NCBI GenBank assembly: GCA_016617855.1
Contig: JAECUM010001802.1
Coordinates: forward strand, 62,001-126,000
DNA: 64,000 nucleotides
Reading direction: 5' to 3'
DNA from: Megalonaias nervosa
Taxonomy: Eukaryota > Mollusca > Bivalvia > Unionida > Unionidae
The notes beneath the pieces are model-generated. The model was not told the DNA's origin, made no database searches, and saw nothing but the letters and a program-made list of their open reading frames with translations. The translations under genes and the position numbers were made by a program. Shown here piece after piece: positions 20,164-32,155 of the stretch; the stretch's first letter is position 1, and each line of letters begins with the position of its first letter.

Positions 20164-20745
20164 CCACTGCAGTTACAGTGCAGGATATAGTCTAAGTGTT
20201 GGCACTGCTGTTACACTGCAACTACAGTGCAGGATGTAGTCAGAGTGTTGGCACTGCTGTTACACCGCAACTACAGTGCAGGATGTAGTCAGAGTATTGG
20301 CACTGCTGTTACACTGCAACTACAGTGCAGGATGTAGTCAGAGTATTGGCACTGCTGTTACACCACAACTACAGTGCAGGATGTAGTCTGAGTGTTGGCA
20401 CTGCTATTACACTGTAACTACAGCACAGGATATAGTCTGAGTGTTAGCACTGCTATTACACTGTAACTACAGCACAAGATGTAGTCTGAGTGTTGGCACT
20501 GCTATTACACTGCAACAACAGCACAAGATGTAGTCTGAGTGTTAGCACTGCTATTACACTGTAACTACAGCACAAGATGTAGTCTGAGTGTTGGCACTGC
20601 TATTACACTGCAGCTACAGCACAAGATGTAGTCTGAGTGTTAGCACTGCTATTACACTGTAACTACAGCACAGGATATAGTCTGAGTGTTGGCACTGCTA
20701 TTACACTGCAGCTACAGTGCAAGTTATAGTCTGAGTGTTGGCACT
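20164..20745. repeat. 49 bp minisatellite, about 12 copies (intronic)
   Basis: Units of TAGTCTGAGTGTTGGCACTG plus CTATTACACTGCAACTACAG and CACAAGATG, spaced 49 bp (for example 20188 and 20237). Confidence 0.95.
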
Positions 20746-21569
20746 ACATCCAGGCAGCATTGGTGCACATAAGAGGTCCTGAGCTGCACACAGAAAATCA
20801 TTTCTTTCACTCACAAAGCATCTTAACAATCCATAACAATGATTTTATAAACTGGATATCCAGAGGAATAAGTTATTTTCTCCAAGTTGCTATACAGTTC
20901 ATTGCAATGAGAACATGTTTATCTATCTGAATTTTGGAATATTTGGGCAAAGTATATATAAGCATGTCCATTCACTTAAGTGCATCAGAAGAGTTGGTTA
21001 TGTGGAAAACCAAGTTAGCCAACTCCATCTAAACCATGCATACAACCTTTTGAACAACAGTGGTCTAGCATGATTTCTAATAATTTCCCTAGAATGTCAG
21101 CCCATCACCATTACTATTCTAGAAGTAGTGATTATAACTTTGTTGTACCAAGAGCAAGTAGTGTATCCCCTTGAACCTTAATTATTATAAGGCAAAAGGA
21201 AAAGATTGAAATGCCTCAACACTGAATATTATAAGCATTACCAACAAAAATATTTAAAACTGCTGTAATGTCTCACTTAACCCAACAAGCTGAATTTACT
21301 GGAGAAATTAATTTTTGCTATTATTGATTTGAGGTATTTGCACTTATGTCCACGTAGTTAAACCTTTTGCCCTGGTAAAGAATGAATTTATGACACTTTC
21401 CTTATCCATCTTTTGTCCTTTTATCTTCCAACTTATATATCTTTAGTTGAATTATATATCTTGACTGTAGTGGTTTATGATCTACTGACTGTTCTTGTAA
21501 CTTGCTCTTTTTGCTTAATATCTTATGTCATTCTTTAGTCCTTGCCCTGTATATCATGAAACACAGAAA
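20746..21569. other. Intron sequence, no gene recognised
   Basis: Unique AT-rich DNA between two intronic minisatellites. Confidence 0.5.
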
Positions 21570-22225
21570 TGACCATTGGAAATAAGGCCCTTAAATCATG
21601 AACCACACTAATGACCATTGGAAATAAGTCCCATAAATCATGAACCACAGCTAGAACCATTGGAAATAAGCCCCTTAAATCATGAACTACAGCTAGAACC
21701 ATTGGAAATAAACCCCTTAAATCATTAACCACAGCTAGAACCATTGGAAATAAGCCCCTTAAATCATGAACCACAGCTAGGACCATTGGAAATAAGCCCC
21801 TTAAATCATGAACTACAGCTAGAACCATTGGAAATAAACTTCTTAAATCATTAACCACAGCTGGAACCATTGGAAATAAGCCCCTTAAATCATGAACCAC
21901 AGTTAGGACCATTGGAAATAAGCCCCTTAAATCATGAACTAGAGCTAGAACCATTGGAAATAAGCCCCTTAAATCATTAACCACAGCTGGAACCATTGGA
22001 AATAAGCCCCTTAAATCATTAACCACAGCTAGAACCATTGGAAATAAGCCCCTTAAATCATGAAACACAGCTAGGACCATTGGAAATAAGCCCCTTAAAT
22101 CATGAACTACAGCTAGAACCATTGGAAATAAGCTTCTTAAATCATTAACCACAGCTGGAACCATTGGAAATAAGCCCCTTAAATCATGAACCACAGCTAG
22201 GACCATTGGAAATAAGCCCCTTAAA
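21570..22225. repeat. 42 bp minisatellite, about 16 copies (intronic)
   Basis: Unit GACCATTGGAAATAAGCCCC plus TTAAATCATGAACCACAGCTAG, spaced 42 bp (21571, 21613). On the minus strand it stays open for 236 codons as a 14-residue repeat (GLFPMVLAVVHDLR), which I do not regard as a protein. Confidence 0.95.
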
Positions 22226-23279
22226 GGCTTTATGGGTAATACCATGATAGATCTCTTGTGCCCAGTTAGGACTTTATGTTTCCAGTAAAATCAAAAGGGA
22301 AAAGAAATGTCTGGCAAGATATTTCGGCAGCCACCATGTCTAGGTGGATTATTCTGACTAGAAAAAGCCTATCAATCTCTGATTGACAGAGATCTTTCCT
22401 TTATGAGAGGCAGGGTCCCTAGGGTTATGGTTAATGCTATGTCTTGGGCCTTTGTTAATCATTGCTCTTTGGTGGATATTCTGGTGGTCTCACTCCACCT
22501 TTCTTTGATGTCAAATGAAACCGAAGACATAAACACAGTTTTTGATTTTGTCAGACTAGCGAGTTCTCAGCAAACCATTGTTCAGTTGGCAGTACAGCAT
22601 TCTACTAGAATCAGACAGTACATTCTTTTGACAGCTAGCCATTAGTCTCCCTCCTGGCTGTAAAAGTCTGTAAAGCAATAATATCGGATAATGTATTACT
22701 GCTTTTAATATTGTTAGGGGTAAAACTAACTTAAAATACTGAGTACTTATCAGGTATATTACCACTTCCTTTTGTCTGCACTCTGATATTCTTTTAGTTT
22801 TGGTCTAAGTCAAAGAAGAACTAATCCAGAAATGACTAAGGCATTGGACTGGGACTGTATCTTTTTTTGTGCGGTTTTTTTTTTTGTTTTTTGGAAGGGC
22901 GGGTATTCTAGATCTCCAGTTAATAATTGAAGGAGTGGGAGATATTCAGCTTGAACTGGTGACTATTGCAACAAAGAAAGAGACCAAAGTAATGATTGCA
23001 GTTAAGTGTTAGGTAATTAAAATTAGCTATACAGCCTAACACTACATTTTACCAACAACACAATATTTACTAATAATACAGTATTTAGTGACAATACAGT
23101 ATTAATCAACAATACAGTATTTGCCAATAATAATAATATAGTATTTGCTCATAGTAATGCATTGACTAATAATACAATATTTACTAAAAAAATACAATAT
23201 TTTCTAAAAAAACAGCATATACCACCAATACACCATTATTTTGTCTGTCATATATGAGTAATATAATTGTGTAATTCAG
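22226..23279. other. Intron sequence with short AT-rich repeats
   Basis: Degenerate AATACAGTATTTACTAAT-type words recur at about 20 bp between 23040 and 23225. No gene recognised; the 80-residue frame at 22403-22645 has no known match. Confidence 0.5.
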
Positions 23280-23416
23280 CTGCTAATCCATACTGTATAA
23301 TCAAGTGGGAGGGTAAGACACTGAGGACACTTCCCGAAAAGGGCACTCTAAACCCTGGCTGGAATGAGAGAGTAACACTTTACCGGTCCAATCCCAACAA
23401 AGACATTATAATAGAG
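23280..23416 (+). CDS. C2-domain gene, middle exon
   Basis: A 137 bp exon between CAG (23277-23279) and GTAAGA (23417). The frame after the split Ser codon reads ANPYCIIKWEGKTLRT, then LNPGWNERVTLYRSNPN, then DIIIE. The pattern A-x-PY-x-x-x-x-W-E-G-...-T-x-N-P-x-W-N is the C2 domain core with the DPY position changed to NPY. It ends in phase 0, matching the next exon. A paralogous exon of exactly the same length lies on the minus strand at 56496-56632. Confidence 0.75.
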
Positions 23417-25269
23417 GTAAGACTCCACATCCTGTGATAAATGAAATCACACACCTTACAGGGACACAACAATGCGGGTTGAATGATGATGGCTGCACTG
23501 TATTACATCACAAAAAGGAGGTTTACATTGTGTGAAAGTAGAATAAGCTTAGTGATCTTGGATGTCATACTGTGATTGATTTATTGCAGGGTACATTTCA
23601 TACTGTGATCTATATATTGCAAGGTATATTTCATACTGTGACCTATTTATTGCAGGGTACATTACAAAGACCCCTTAACTCCTGCTTAGATTTCATACTG
23701 TGATCTATTAATTACTGGGCACATTTCATAATTTCATACTGTGATCTATTATTTACAGGGCACATTTCATAATTTCATACTGTGATCTATTAATTACAGG
23801 GCACATTTCATAATTTCATACTGTGATCTATTAATTACAGGGTACATTTCATAATTTCATACTGTGATCTATTAATTACAGGGAACATTTCATAATTTCA
23901 TACTGTGATCTATTTGTTACAGGGTACATTACAGGAAATCTTTAACTTCCGCTTCATTAGTGTATTAGTTTTTTATTTGTAAAAAAAATTAATCAAATTT
24001 TCAAGCATGATAAATCTTGCGACATTGAGTTTGAACTAAAAACGGCATAAATGTTGGCTTTTAAATATTTTGAGTGGAAAGTGAAACAAAACAGTTACTT
24101 TTTTGACAGTGTCATCAACTGTTTCTTTAGGTTTTCATTCAAGTTTGTCAGTTGCATATATTTCCTAAACCTTTTTGATAGACTTTCATAATTTTGGGCA
24201 CTGATTATTATGAAGCTAACATCTATTATTCTGTGACATGCTTGCATGCCCATTTTATCTTGGGGTAAAATCACCATCATAAAAAACTTGCCTTAAGCAT
24301 TTTAGTTAATGTTTATTCAATTCCTTACATATCATAATCTCCTTGATAGATTTTATTCATACACTGGATGAATTATTATGAAGCTAAAAGAATTCATTAT
24401 GTGACATGTTGATTCAACCATTTAACCTAGGGATGAAGACCACACACTTACAGCAACATTTTGATCATAGGCTTGACATGAAGGCCACAATTTCTTTTAT
24501 ATACCAATATTCAGATTTACTGTATAATTCATCTACAGCAAGGCCAGCAGGTTACCATTAGGTCCACTTTTTCCTTCCACTTACTACAACAATGGAGCTG
24601 TTAAGTCATCAATATAAATTTGTTAAAGTTATTTAACACATGAGGTAAAATATATTTAGTTTGAAACTCATGAAAGTTAATGCATTAAAACTCGATTTGA
24701 GTGACCTTGCTATGAACAGTACAACTAGTAAACCCCTTGCATCTCAAACATGGCTTCAATCTGTCTTTATTATTTTTTCTCTTACTCTATAGGAAAACAC
24801 AGCGTGGTTCTCCTAAGCTTAGCTTTTCCAAGTGCTTATTATTAAAACAATGGCTGATAAACATAATTATCACAGAAAAGATGCCCATATTATCCTATTT
24901 GCCACCAGCTATAGAATAAAAACATGCATCAGATATGTAGTTTTGAAACTCATTTGATAATAAAATATGCACACCACCACCACCGTCAGATTATGGCATA
25001 TTATAATTATAAAACTTTTATAAAAAAAGTTTCGACTTTGAATGTGCAATGATGTAAGCTTCTAGAATAATGATCAATGACAGTATTCTAAAAGGGTCAA
25101 TTAAGTAGCAATATGCAAATAATCAATCTTATTTTGAGGTCTTAGATCATGTGAGCACAATGACTGCTGTACCATATATTAAAAGAAGAATGAATCAGAA
25201 AAAATTCATGCTTCTATATTTATTTTCATGCTTTTTATTTCTATAGCATTTTCTTTTTCCATCTTTCAG
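23417..25269. other. Intron of the C2-domain gene
   Basis: Contains a 41 bp minisatellite (about 23650-23935) and otherwise AT-rich unique sequence; the short frames are not credible genes. Confidence 0.55.
23650..23935. repeat. 41 bp minisatellite, about seven copies
   Basis: Unit TTTCATACTGTGATCTATTA plus ATTACAGGGCACATTTCATAA, spaced 41 bp (23701, 23742, 23783). Confidence 0.9.
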
Positions 25270-25470
25270 TTGTGGAACCAGAACATCATCACGGACCAGT
25301 TTATGGGTTTTGCCACCATTCCCATGGAAAGGAAACAAGAATATACATCACGGATCACACTGAGAAAGTACAACCTGTTTGAAAACAGGGGTACAAAGGA
25401 AGGAGTTGTACAGAAACCAGGATGTGTCTGGTTAAAGGTCATCCATACAGATGACATGTCTAGTGTATAA
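25270..25470 (+). CDS. C2-domain gene, last exon with stop codon
   Basis: It follows a pyrimidine-rich CTTTCAG at 25269 and reads LWNQNIITDQFMGFATIPM, the closing strands of the C2 domain (W-N-x-N plus D-x-F-x-G). It then continues through RKYNLFENRG and VWLKVIHTDDMSSV to a TAA at 25468-25470. Together the three exons make one complete C2 domain at the C-terminus of the protein. The ending 'L-V-TDD-saL'-like tail resembles calpain-5/TRA-3, which carry a C-terminal C2 domain and act as calcium-responsive cysteine proteases; I hold this gene call moderately and the C2 call firmly. Confidence 0.75.
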   Translation: MWNQNIITDQFMGFATIPMERKQEYTSRITLRKYNLFENRGTKEGVVQKPGCVWLKVIHTDDMSSV

Positions 25471-25505
25471 ATATGATAGAGAAGAGAAAATGAGTGGAAA
25501 AGCTG

Positions 25506-25511
25506 AATAAA
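25506..25511 (+). promoter_or_regulatory. Polyadenylation signal AATAAA
   Basis: A canonical AATAAA 36 bp after the stop codon of the C2-domain gene, supporting this as the true 3' end. Confidence 0.6.
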
Positions 25512-27138
25512 CAATATAAATTAGATCAATAATTTTCATTCTTACTGACCATAACAACCTTCATTAGGAGGACATTGCAATTTTGGTACAAGAACTATTT
25601 GGATCTCACTTGCAGTCCGACTGTAGAATGTTCCAGAATGATGGACTGGCTTTCAATCTGATATACTCTACAGTTGATGAAAATCAATATCCATTAATCA
25701 GATATCTGTCAGCCCAAGATGCATGACTCTGAGATCACCATCCTCAATCTTCTTACTGATCGAGAAAAATGTTTAGCATGTTCTTAGAAAGTTCTTTCCT
25801 GTTGAATAAAAGCTCATGTGTATTGGACACTTTTTTCTCCAGAATTTGTCCTGCATGTTTTGTGAATGCATTAGAAGACTTATTACAGACATGGCAAGGT
25901 TAGATCCTGTCTTTCATGGATGCCATGTAAATGCTATTTTAATAGCTGTAACATGTTACATGTTTATATAATCTTGCTTTCCCCTTTCCTTCTTACTTGT
26001 TTGTAATCCTAGTTGTTTGTTCTTTAATTAGTAATTTCATGTCTAAGAGCAAAACGAACATAATCCCAGTCTGCTACCTTAGTTACTTCCATCATTTGAA
26101 TATCATTTTTATTTTACTTGGACTATGTGTGGTTTGCATGTGTCTCTGGGTACTGATAATGTTTTTGTTATTTCTGGTGCCTTTTGAAATACTTGGATAA
26201 TATCCATTTCTGTGTTGCATTTGACCTTTACCCCTCCCCCCATCTTGCATTTTGTACATTTATATGTGTCTTCTTTTGATTATATTGAGAGTTTATGTGT
26301 ACCAACTATCTAAGCAGTGTTTCTGTAAATTGTATCTCCTCATTGGTACATATTTCTTCTGGTTGTGTATGTGTTATGGTATTTTGCCTTCAGCCTTTCA
26401 GCATGTCAGAAGTGATCAGGAAATGCAGCTGTAAGAAGCTAATCTTGGGGTACTCATCCCATATGTTTAGCATGTGCTAAATACACTTGCATGGTTAGAT
26501 GTCCATTATGTGCATTGTTTCCAGATGAAGTGTGGGATCTGGGATACAGATAGCAGCAGGAATAAGGGAACTGCATTCTCCTTAATTTTTCTTTGGTGGA
26601 CCCCGTTCAATTCTGGAAGGGTCAGTGGTACTCCCAGGTTCATAGGAGTCACCAGCACTGTGTGAGTCCCACCTTTCCGGCACATTGATGAAGGCAAGAT
26701 TATCTTCACCTTACTTAGGTACCTTGGTACATTGTCACGGGTGTCAAGATCATCAAAGTCAAGTTCCCGGGATAGGGATTCCTTGAGTATGTCTTTAGAG
26801 CTGGGCACTGATCTGTCACCTGACACTACTAAAATTGCATTGCTTCTTGGTAACAGTTACTGGACATTTGTAATTAGTCATCAGTTGTCTAACTAGGTAC
26901 TAGGCTCTGATCACTGGTCTTCTAATACCAGTCCTCAGGTAGAGTACCAGTCACTGGGTATAATTTATAGGGAATCGGGCTTTCATCCTTGCCTACCCAA
27001 GTATAATTATGCCTCCCTCCAAGAAGTTTCCATCCCCTCAGTGACTGAACATCTGTGGAGGCTGCAAACCCAGAATTGGGCAGTTAGTCATTCTGATCGA
27101 GCAGAGCCAGATTATTTATAGGGCAAAGTGGGCAACAT
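25512..27138. other. 3' flank of the C2-domain gene, no gene recognised
   Basis: Mostly unique sequence. A 106-codon minus-strand frame (26506-26826) opens with GTG and has no recognised match. Confidence 0.5.
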
Positions 27139-27300
27139 GCCTAGGGCCCCAGAGGCTCAAGGGGCCCCATGTATTATTGTCTGATTTCACAGGCAGGGCC
27201 CCTGAGGCTCAAGGGGCCCCATATATTATTGTCTGGTTTCACAGGCAGGGCCCCCGAGGCTAAAGGGGCCCCACATATTATCATCTGATTTCACAGGGAG
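27139..27300. repeat. 52 bp tandem repeat, three copies
   Basis: GC-rich unit with GGGCCCC...GAGGCT.AAGGGGCCCC followed by ATTATTGTCTG, spaced 52 bp (27191, 27243). Confidence 0.85.
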
Positions 27301-27494
27301 TGTTTTTAACAGTACTGTAACCATATCTATGGACAAGGCAGGATAGCTATGGGCCCCTATGTTTGCTGAGCCAAGGGCCCCCAAAGGCCTTAATCTGGCC
27401 CTACGATCGAGACATTTGGAATGATGTCCTCTGCAGCATCACTGCTTTCCAACCAATGAGCAGCAGGTCTTCATTTCCCTATATTCCAATTCCT

Positions 27495-28945
27495 GAAGTG
27501 AGAGAGTACATACCTTTCTAAAACCTGGAGCAAGAGAGTACGTACCTTTCTAAAACCTGGAGCAAGAGAGCACATACCTTTCTAAAAACTGGAGCAAGAG
27601 AGCACATACCTTTCTAAAACCTGGAGCAAGAGAGCACATACCTTTCTAAAAACTGGAGCAAGAGAGCACATACCTTTCTAAAAACTGGAGCAAGAGAGCA
27701 TATACCTTTCTAAAAACTGGAGCAAGAGAGCACATACCTTTCTAAAACCTGGAGCAAGAGACTACATCCCTTTCTAAAACCTGGAGCAAGAGAGTACATG
27801 CCTTTCTAAAAACTGGAGCAAGAGAGCACATACCTTTCTAAAAACTGGAGCAAGAGAGCACATACCTTTCTAAAAACTGGAGCAAGAGAGCACATACGTT
27901 TCTAAAAACTGGAGCAAGAGAGCACATACCTTTCTAAAAACTGGAGCAAGAGAGCACATACCTTTCTAAAAACTGGAGCAAGAGAGCACATACCTTTCTA
28001 AAACCTGGAGCAAGAGAGTACATGCCTTTCTAAAAACTGGAGCAAGAGAGTACATACCTTTCTAAAACCTGAAGCAAGAGAGTACATACCTTTCTGAAAC
28101 CTGAAGCAAGAGAGTACATACCTTTCTAAAACCTGAAGCAAGAGAGTACATACCTTTCTGAAACCTGAAGCAAGAGAGTACATACCTTTCTAAAACCTGA
28201 AGCAAGAGAGTACATGCCTTTCTGAAACCTGAAGCAAGAGAGTACATACCTTTCTAAAACCTGGAGCAAGAGAGTACATACCTTTCTAAAACCTGGAGCA
28301 AGAGAGCACATACCTTTCTAAAACCTGGAGCAAGAGAGCACATACCTTTCTAAAAACTGGAGCAAGAGAGCATATACCTTTCTAAAACCTGGAGCAAGAG
28401 AGTACATGCCTTTCTAAAAACTGGAGCAAGAGAGTACATGCCTTTCTAAAACCTGGAGCAAGAGAGTACATGCCTTTCTGAAACCTGAAGCAAGAGAGTA
28501 CATACCTTTCTAAAACCTGAAGCAAGAGAGTACATACCTTTCTGAAACCTGAAGCAAGAGAGCACATACCTTTCTAAAACCTGAAGCAAGAGAGTACATA
28601 CCTTTCTGAAACCTGAAGCAAGAGAGTACATACCTTTCTAAAACCTGAAGCAAGAGAGTACATGCCTTTCTGAAACCTGAAGCAAGAGAGTACATACCTT
28701 TCTAAAACCTGGAGCAAGAGAGCACATACCTTTCTAAAAACTGGAGCAAGAGAGCACATACCTTTCTAAAAACTGGAGCAAGAGAGCACATACCTTTCTA
28801 AAACCTGGAGCAAGAGAGCACATACCTTTCTAAAACCTGGAGCAAGAGAGCACATACCTTTCTAAAACCTGGAGCAAGAGAGCACATACCTTTCTAAAAC
28901 CTGGAGCAAGAGAGCACATACCTTTCTAAAACCTGGAGCAGGAGA
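27495..28945. repeat. 32 bp minisatellite, about 45 copies
   Basis: Unit ACCTTTCTAAAACCTGGAGC plus AAGAGAGCACAT. It has two main variants (CTGGAGC and CTGAAGC) that alternate in blocks, showing a two-unit higher-order pattern around 28060-28700. The overlapping minus-strand frames are artefacts. Confidence 0.97.
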
Positions 28946-30009
28946 GAAAGTAATAAACACCCAAATCCAGGAATTCTATTCGTGGATCTTCCTGATTTTG
29001 GAGGAGAGGGAAATTTCCTTAATTAAAAATGGTTTAAAAGAATTGAACTAAATATGACAGAGTGTATTCATTCAGGTTTAGCAGCACCTCAGCACAATAT
29101 TTTATATAGTGCCAATTAAAAGTGAAATTATGCAAAGTGTACACAAGAAAAATTGGAAAAAAACAATACTTACAGAGAAGGTCTTTCACATTTATGCAAG
29201 TAATGTCATTCCACCAATAACAAATAAACATTTTGTGATAGGATGAAGCCAGATTGTGATTGGTTTTAGTGAAGACACAGAAAGCAGTTTTATGAATGAG
29301 ATGTTTATTTATAATGTAATTGAATGATGAATGAATCTGGCACAATACTAATGCTTGTGAAGTCCAACAATGGATTTAGCAGAATGATGCACACCAAGTT
29401 CAAAAACTGTTATAAATATGTGATATCCTATACTGAATGTATTAGAAAATATAACTTCCATGAGTAATCAAGCAGGAATGAGCATATGGAACTTATGAAA
29501 AAAATCTGATTGATACATGGTTATGTCACCATGGATGATCAATATATAGAATTCATACACAAATATAAACAAGGTATGATTTCTATTATCAAGAGTATCA
29601 AAGTACACAAATATAAATATTTTATGATTCTATCACGAAGGGTGGATCAAAGTCGAGAATTTTGTAAAAAAATGTTACGAATAATGTACATTTCATCCAC
29701 AAGTAGGATGTATTTTCACTCGTATTCCTATATGGAATTATTGATTTCATACATATAGTGTTATCGAATAATATTGATTCAAACATGGAACATGTGTATT
29801 TCATGGCATTCAGCTGATGACAACTACAATGCATTTTCGATTCCACAGTTCTCGTGGAATGGTCAAGGAGTCACCACTCTAATCACGTTGACATGTGCTC
29901 TCTGCTTGATAAATCAGACTGGCCAGATTGCTGAATTTTACAAACAGTATCTGACTTTCATTTAATATAATTGAATTTCTGTACAACAACATTAAAAAGG
30001 AGTTTGTTG
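28946..30009. other. No gene recognised
   Basis: AT-rich unique sequence; overlapping frames on both strands (29034-29345, 29510-29965) have no recognisable domain. Confidence 0.5.
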
Positions 30010-30018
30010 TTGATATCA

Positions 30019-30021
30019 CAT

Positions 30022-30078
<57 letters not shown>

Positions 30079-30400
30079 TGTGTGTGATTTGGATTTTTAA
30101 GGTAGCTTTAACAATTTTTCAGTCATATCACAACGATGTCTGCAGTGTGGCAGTTTATAGTGATGTCTAGCACTGGGGCATTATGCTGCAGACATGTAGA
30201 ATAATGTTTCACCCAGTCACATTATCCTGACACCAGGCCGACCAGTCCTAACACTAATCTCTTAATGCTGAGCGCTAAGCGAGGCAGCTGTTAGTACCAT
30301 ATTTATAAGTCTTTGGTATGACTGACGATGGCTGGGGATCAAACTCATGACCTTCCGCATCCGAGGTGGACACTCTAACCACTAGGCCACAGGAGCAGTC
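30019..30400 (-). mobile_element. tRNA-derived SINE with long (CA)n tail
   Basis: On the minus strand it begins with a tRNA-like head (GTGGCCTAGTGGTTAGAG and a B-box-like GAGTTTGATCCCC), runs through a body shared with 31670-31993, and ends AAATCCAAATCACACACA. The (GT)n at 30019-30086 is its tail. A 9 bp target-site duplication TTGATATCA flanks it (30010-30018 and 30401-30409). Confidence 0.85.
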
Positions 30401-30409
30401 TTGATATCA

Positions 30410-30839
30410 TGTGACTATTGGACTTCCAATGTCATCATTTGAGATTTGTGAAGTCATGTGACTAGTAATGCAAATGGCGAGTACCGGGTCAGGTTTCATC
30501 TATGCCGTAGTTTCATCTAGTCTGTCAGCGGATTAAAGACATAATGATTATAATACTTGCCATTTCTGAGAAAATAAATCATTTTCCTATTGATTTCATG
30601 CAGGTATAAGTTGATATAACATAAGTTTAAACTTTCTAGGCCCACTGGTAAGCGATTACCATATGTTGCTACCGTATGGTGGCGGTAAAATTCCAAATTT
30701 TCGATTAGCAATTGAAATGACCCCACACCCCAACCTAAATGTCCAAATATGAAAATGGGTGGGAATGTTTGGAGGAAACCTGGCTGGGAAAAAATGGACT
30801 GCTATTCAGTCCATGTTTGTACAACAGTATATAATTTTG
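30410..30839. other. No gene recognised
   Basis: Unique sequence between a SINE and a degenerate tandem repeat. Confidence 0.5.
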
Positions 30840-31275
30840 AAGGTCTCTTGTCAAAATTTAAATCAATCCCAACTTTGACCTTATAAAGTGGTATTTGGGA
30901 TCAATCACATGCTTTTCTGAAAGTACTTTTTGGTATTGATTCCACATTTTCCAGGTATAGTTTTGTGATTGATCCCAAGCTTGGTAAGACATTCATGGAT
31001 TAATCCCAAGATTTTCTAGTAAGCCTGGTAAAAAAACAATGGGATTGATCCCATGTTTGTCTGGAAAGATACTTTGGGAACTGATCCCATGTTTTCCTGG
31101 TAGATAGTTTTTGGGATCAATCCCAAGTTTTCCAGGTAAAGGATTCTTTGGATTGATCCCAAATTTGACTGGGGAGAGATATCTATAGATTGATGCAAAG
31201 TCTGCATGTTAAGATATTTTGGGTTCATTCACAAGTTTGCCTGAGAAGACATTTTGTGATTGATCCAAATATGGC
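30840..31275. repeat. Degenerate ~37-44 bp tandem repeat with a GGGATTGATCCCA core
   Basis: Each unit carries a near-palindromic GGGATTGATCCC or GGGATCAATCCC followed by AAGTTTTCCAGG-like sequence; about ten diverged copies. Confidence 0.8.
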
Positions 31276-31377
31276 ATGGTACAACATAGATTTAGAAACA
31301 ATAAATTATTCTCAAACTGCTCAACTAGGAGAATTGGAATAACTTTAATTTTTAAATGAAAGCTTCCTGGTTTGAAG

Positions 31378-31532
31378 GCTTCTGGGTTCTTTACAAATAA
31401 AGCTGATATTACATCGAGTATAGCTTACAAAAGTTACATGAAAGGACTGATGATCTACTTCCACCAGAAGGTATACCACTCCCTTCACGCCAACCCAGGG
31501 GCACGAATGATGGGCAGGAATAATAGAGCAAG
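31378..31532 (+). CDS. Candidate internal exon of an unidentified gene
   Basis: The plus frame is open from 31360 to a TAA in the downstream GTAAGT. It reads ASGFFTNKADITSSIAYKSY, then MKGLMIYFHQKVYHSLHANP, then GARMMGRNNRA, and stops at AG|GTAAGT (31533). The residue make-up is protein-like, unlike the flanks. An AG at 31376-31377 could be the acceptor, though its pyrimidine tract is weak. I do not recognise the protein. The minus strand is also open here, so the evidence is limited. Confidence 0.35.
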
Positions 31533-31669
31533 GTAAGTATATGACAACACAGCTTGTCAATAGTCTCGTCATTCAAAGATGTTAGGGGATTTTCCTGCAT
31601 GATTGTTGGTAGCAAAACATAAAGAGGGCTGTACATTATGGTGAGCAAACCTACCATTAAGAAGACTTG

Positions 31670-31993
31670 ATGTGATGTGATGTGATTTGGATTTTTAACG
31701 TAGCTTTAACAATGTTTCAGTCATATCACAACGATGTCTGCAGTGTGGCAGTTTATAGTGATGTCTGGCACTGGGGCATCGTGCTGCAGACATGTAGCAT
31801 GATGTCCCACCCAGTCACATTATCCTGACACCAGGCCGACCAGTCCTAACACTAACCTCTTAATGCTGAGCGCCAAGTGAGGCAGCTGTTAGTACCATTT
31901 TTGTAAGTCTTTAGTATGACTCGGCCGGGGATCGAACGCACGACCTCCCGCATCCGAGGCGGACACTCTAACCATTAGGCCACCGGAGTGGTC
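31670..31993 (-). mobile_element. tRNA-derived SINE, second full copy, with 12 bp target-site duplication
   Basis: Same family as 30019-30400. The minus-strand head is GTGGCCTAATGGTTAGAG with a B-box-like GTTCGATCCCC; the tail is AAATCCAAATCACATCACAT. The flanking repeats TAAGAAGACTTG (31658-31669 and 31994-32005) are identical, which fixes both ends and shows a fairly recent insertion. Confidence 0.9.
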
Positions 31994-32155
31994 TAAGAAG
32001 ACTTGTACCTCTATGGCATTGTATCAGTCTTTAGGCCAGGTAAAGTTACAAAGACTTGTACCCCTCTAACCTTGTGTCAGTCTTCAGGCCAGGTATAGAT
32101 ACAGAGACTTGTACCTCTATGACCCTGTATCAGCCTTTAGGCCATGTATAGATGG
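31994..32155. repeat. ~58-60 bp tandem repeat, three copies
   Basis: Units of AGACTTGTACCTCTATG...GTATCAGTCTTTAGGCCAGG, diverged by several bases. Confidence 0.75.

Noticed and set aside
21535..22245. 236-codon minus-strand frame with a 14-residue repeat
   Set aside because: It is the reading of a 42 bp minisatellite, a multiple of three, lying in an intron; no domain, no start context.
26506..26826. 106-codon minus-strand frame
   Set aside because: Opens with GTG, has no recognised domain, and no splice or neighbour support.
27495..28945. Regular short repeats resembling a CRISPR array
   Set aside because: Units are back to back at 32 bp without unique spacers, and the DNA is eukaryotic.
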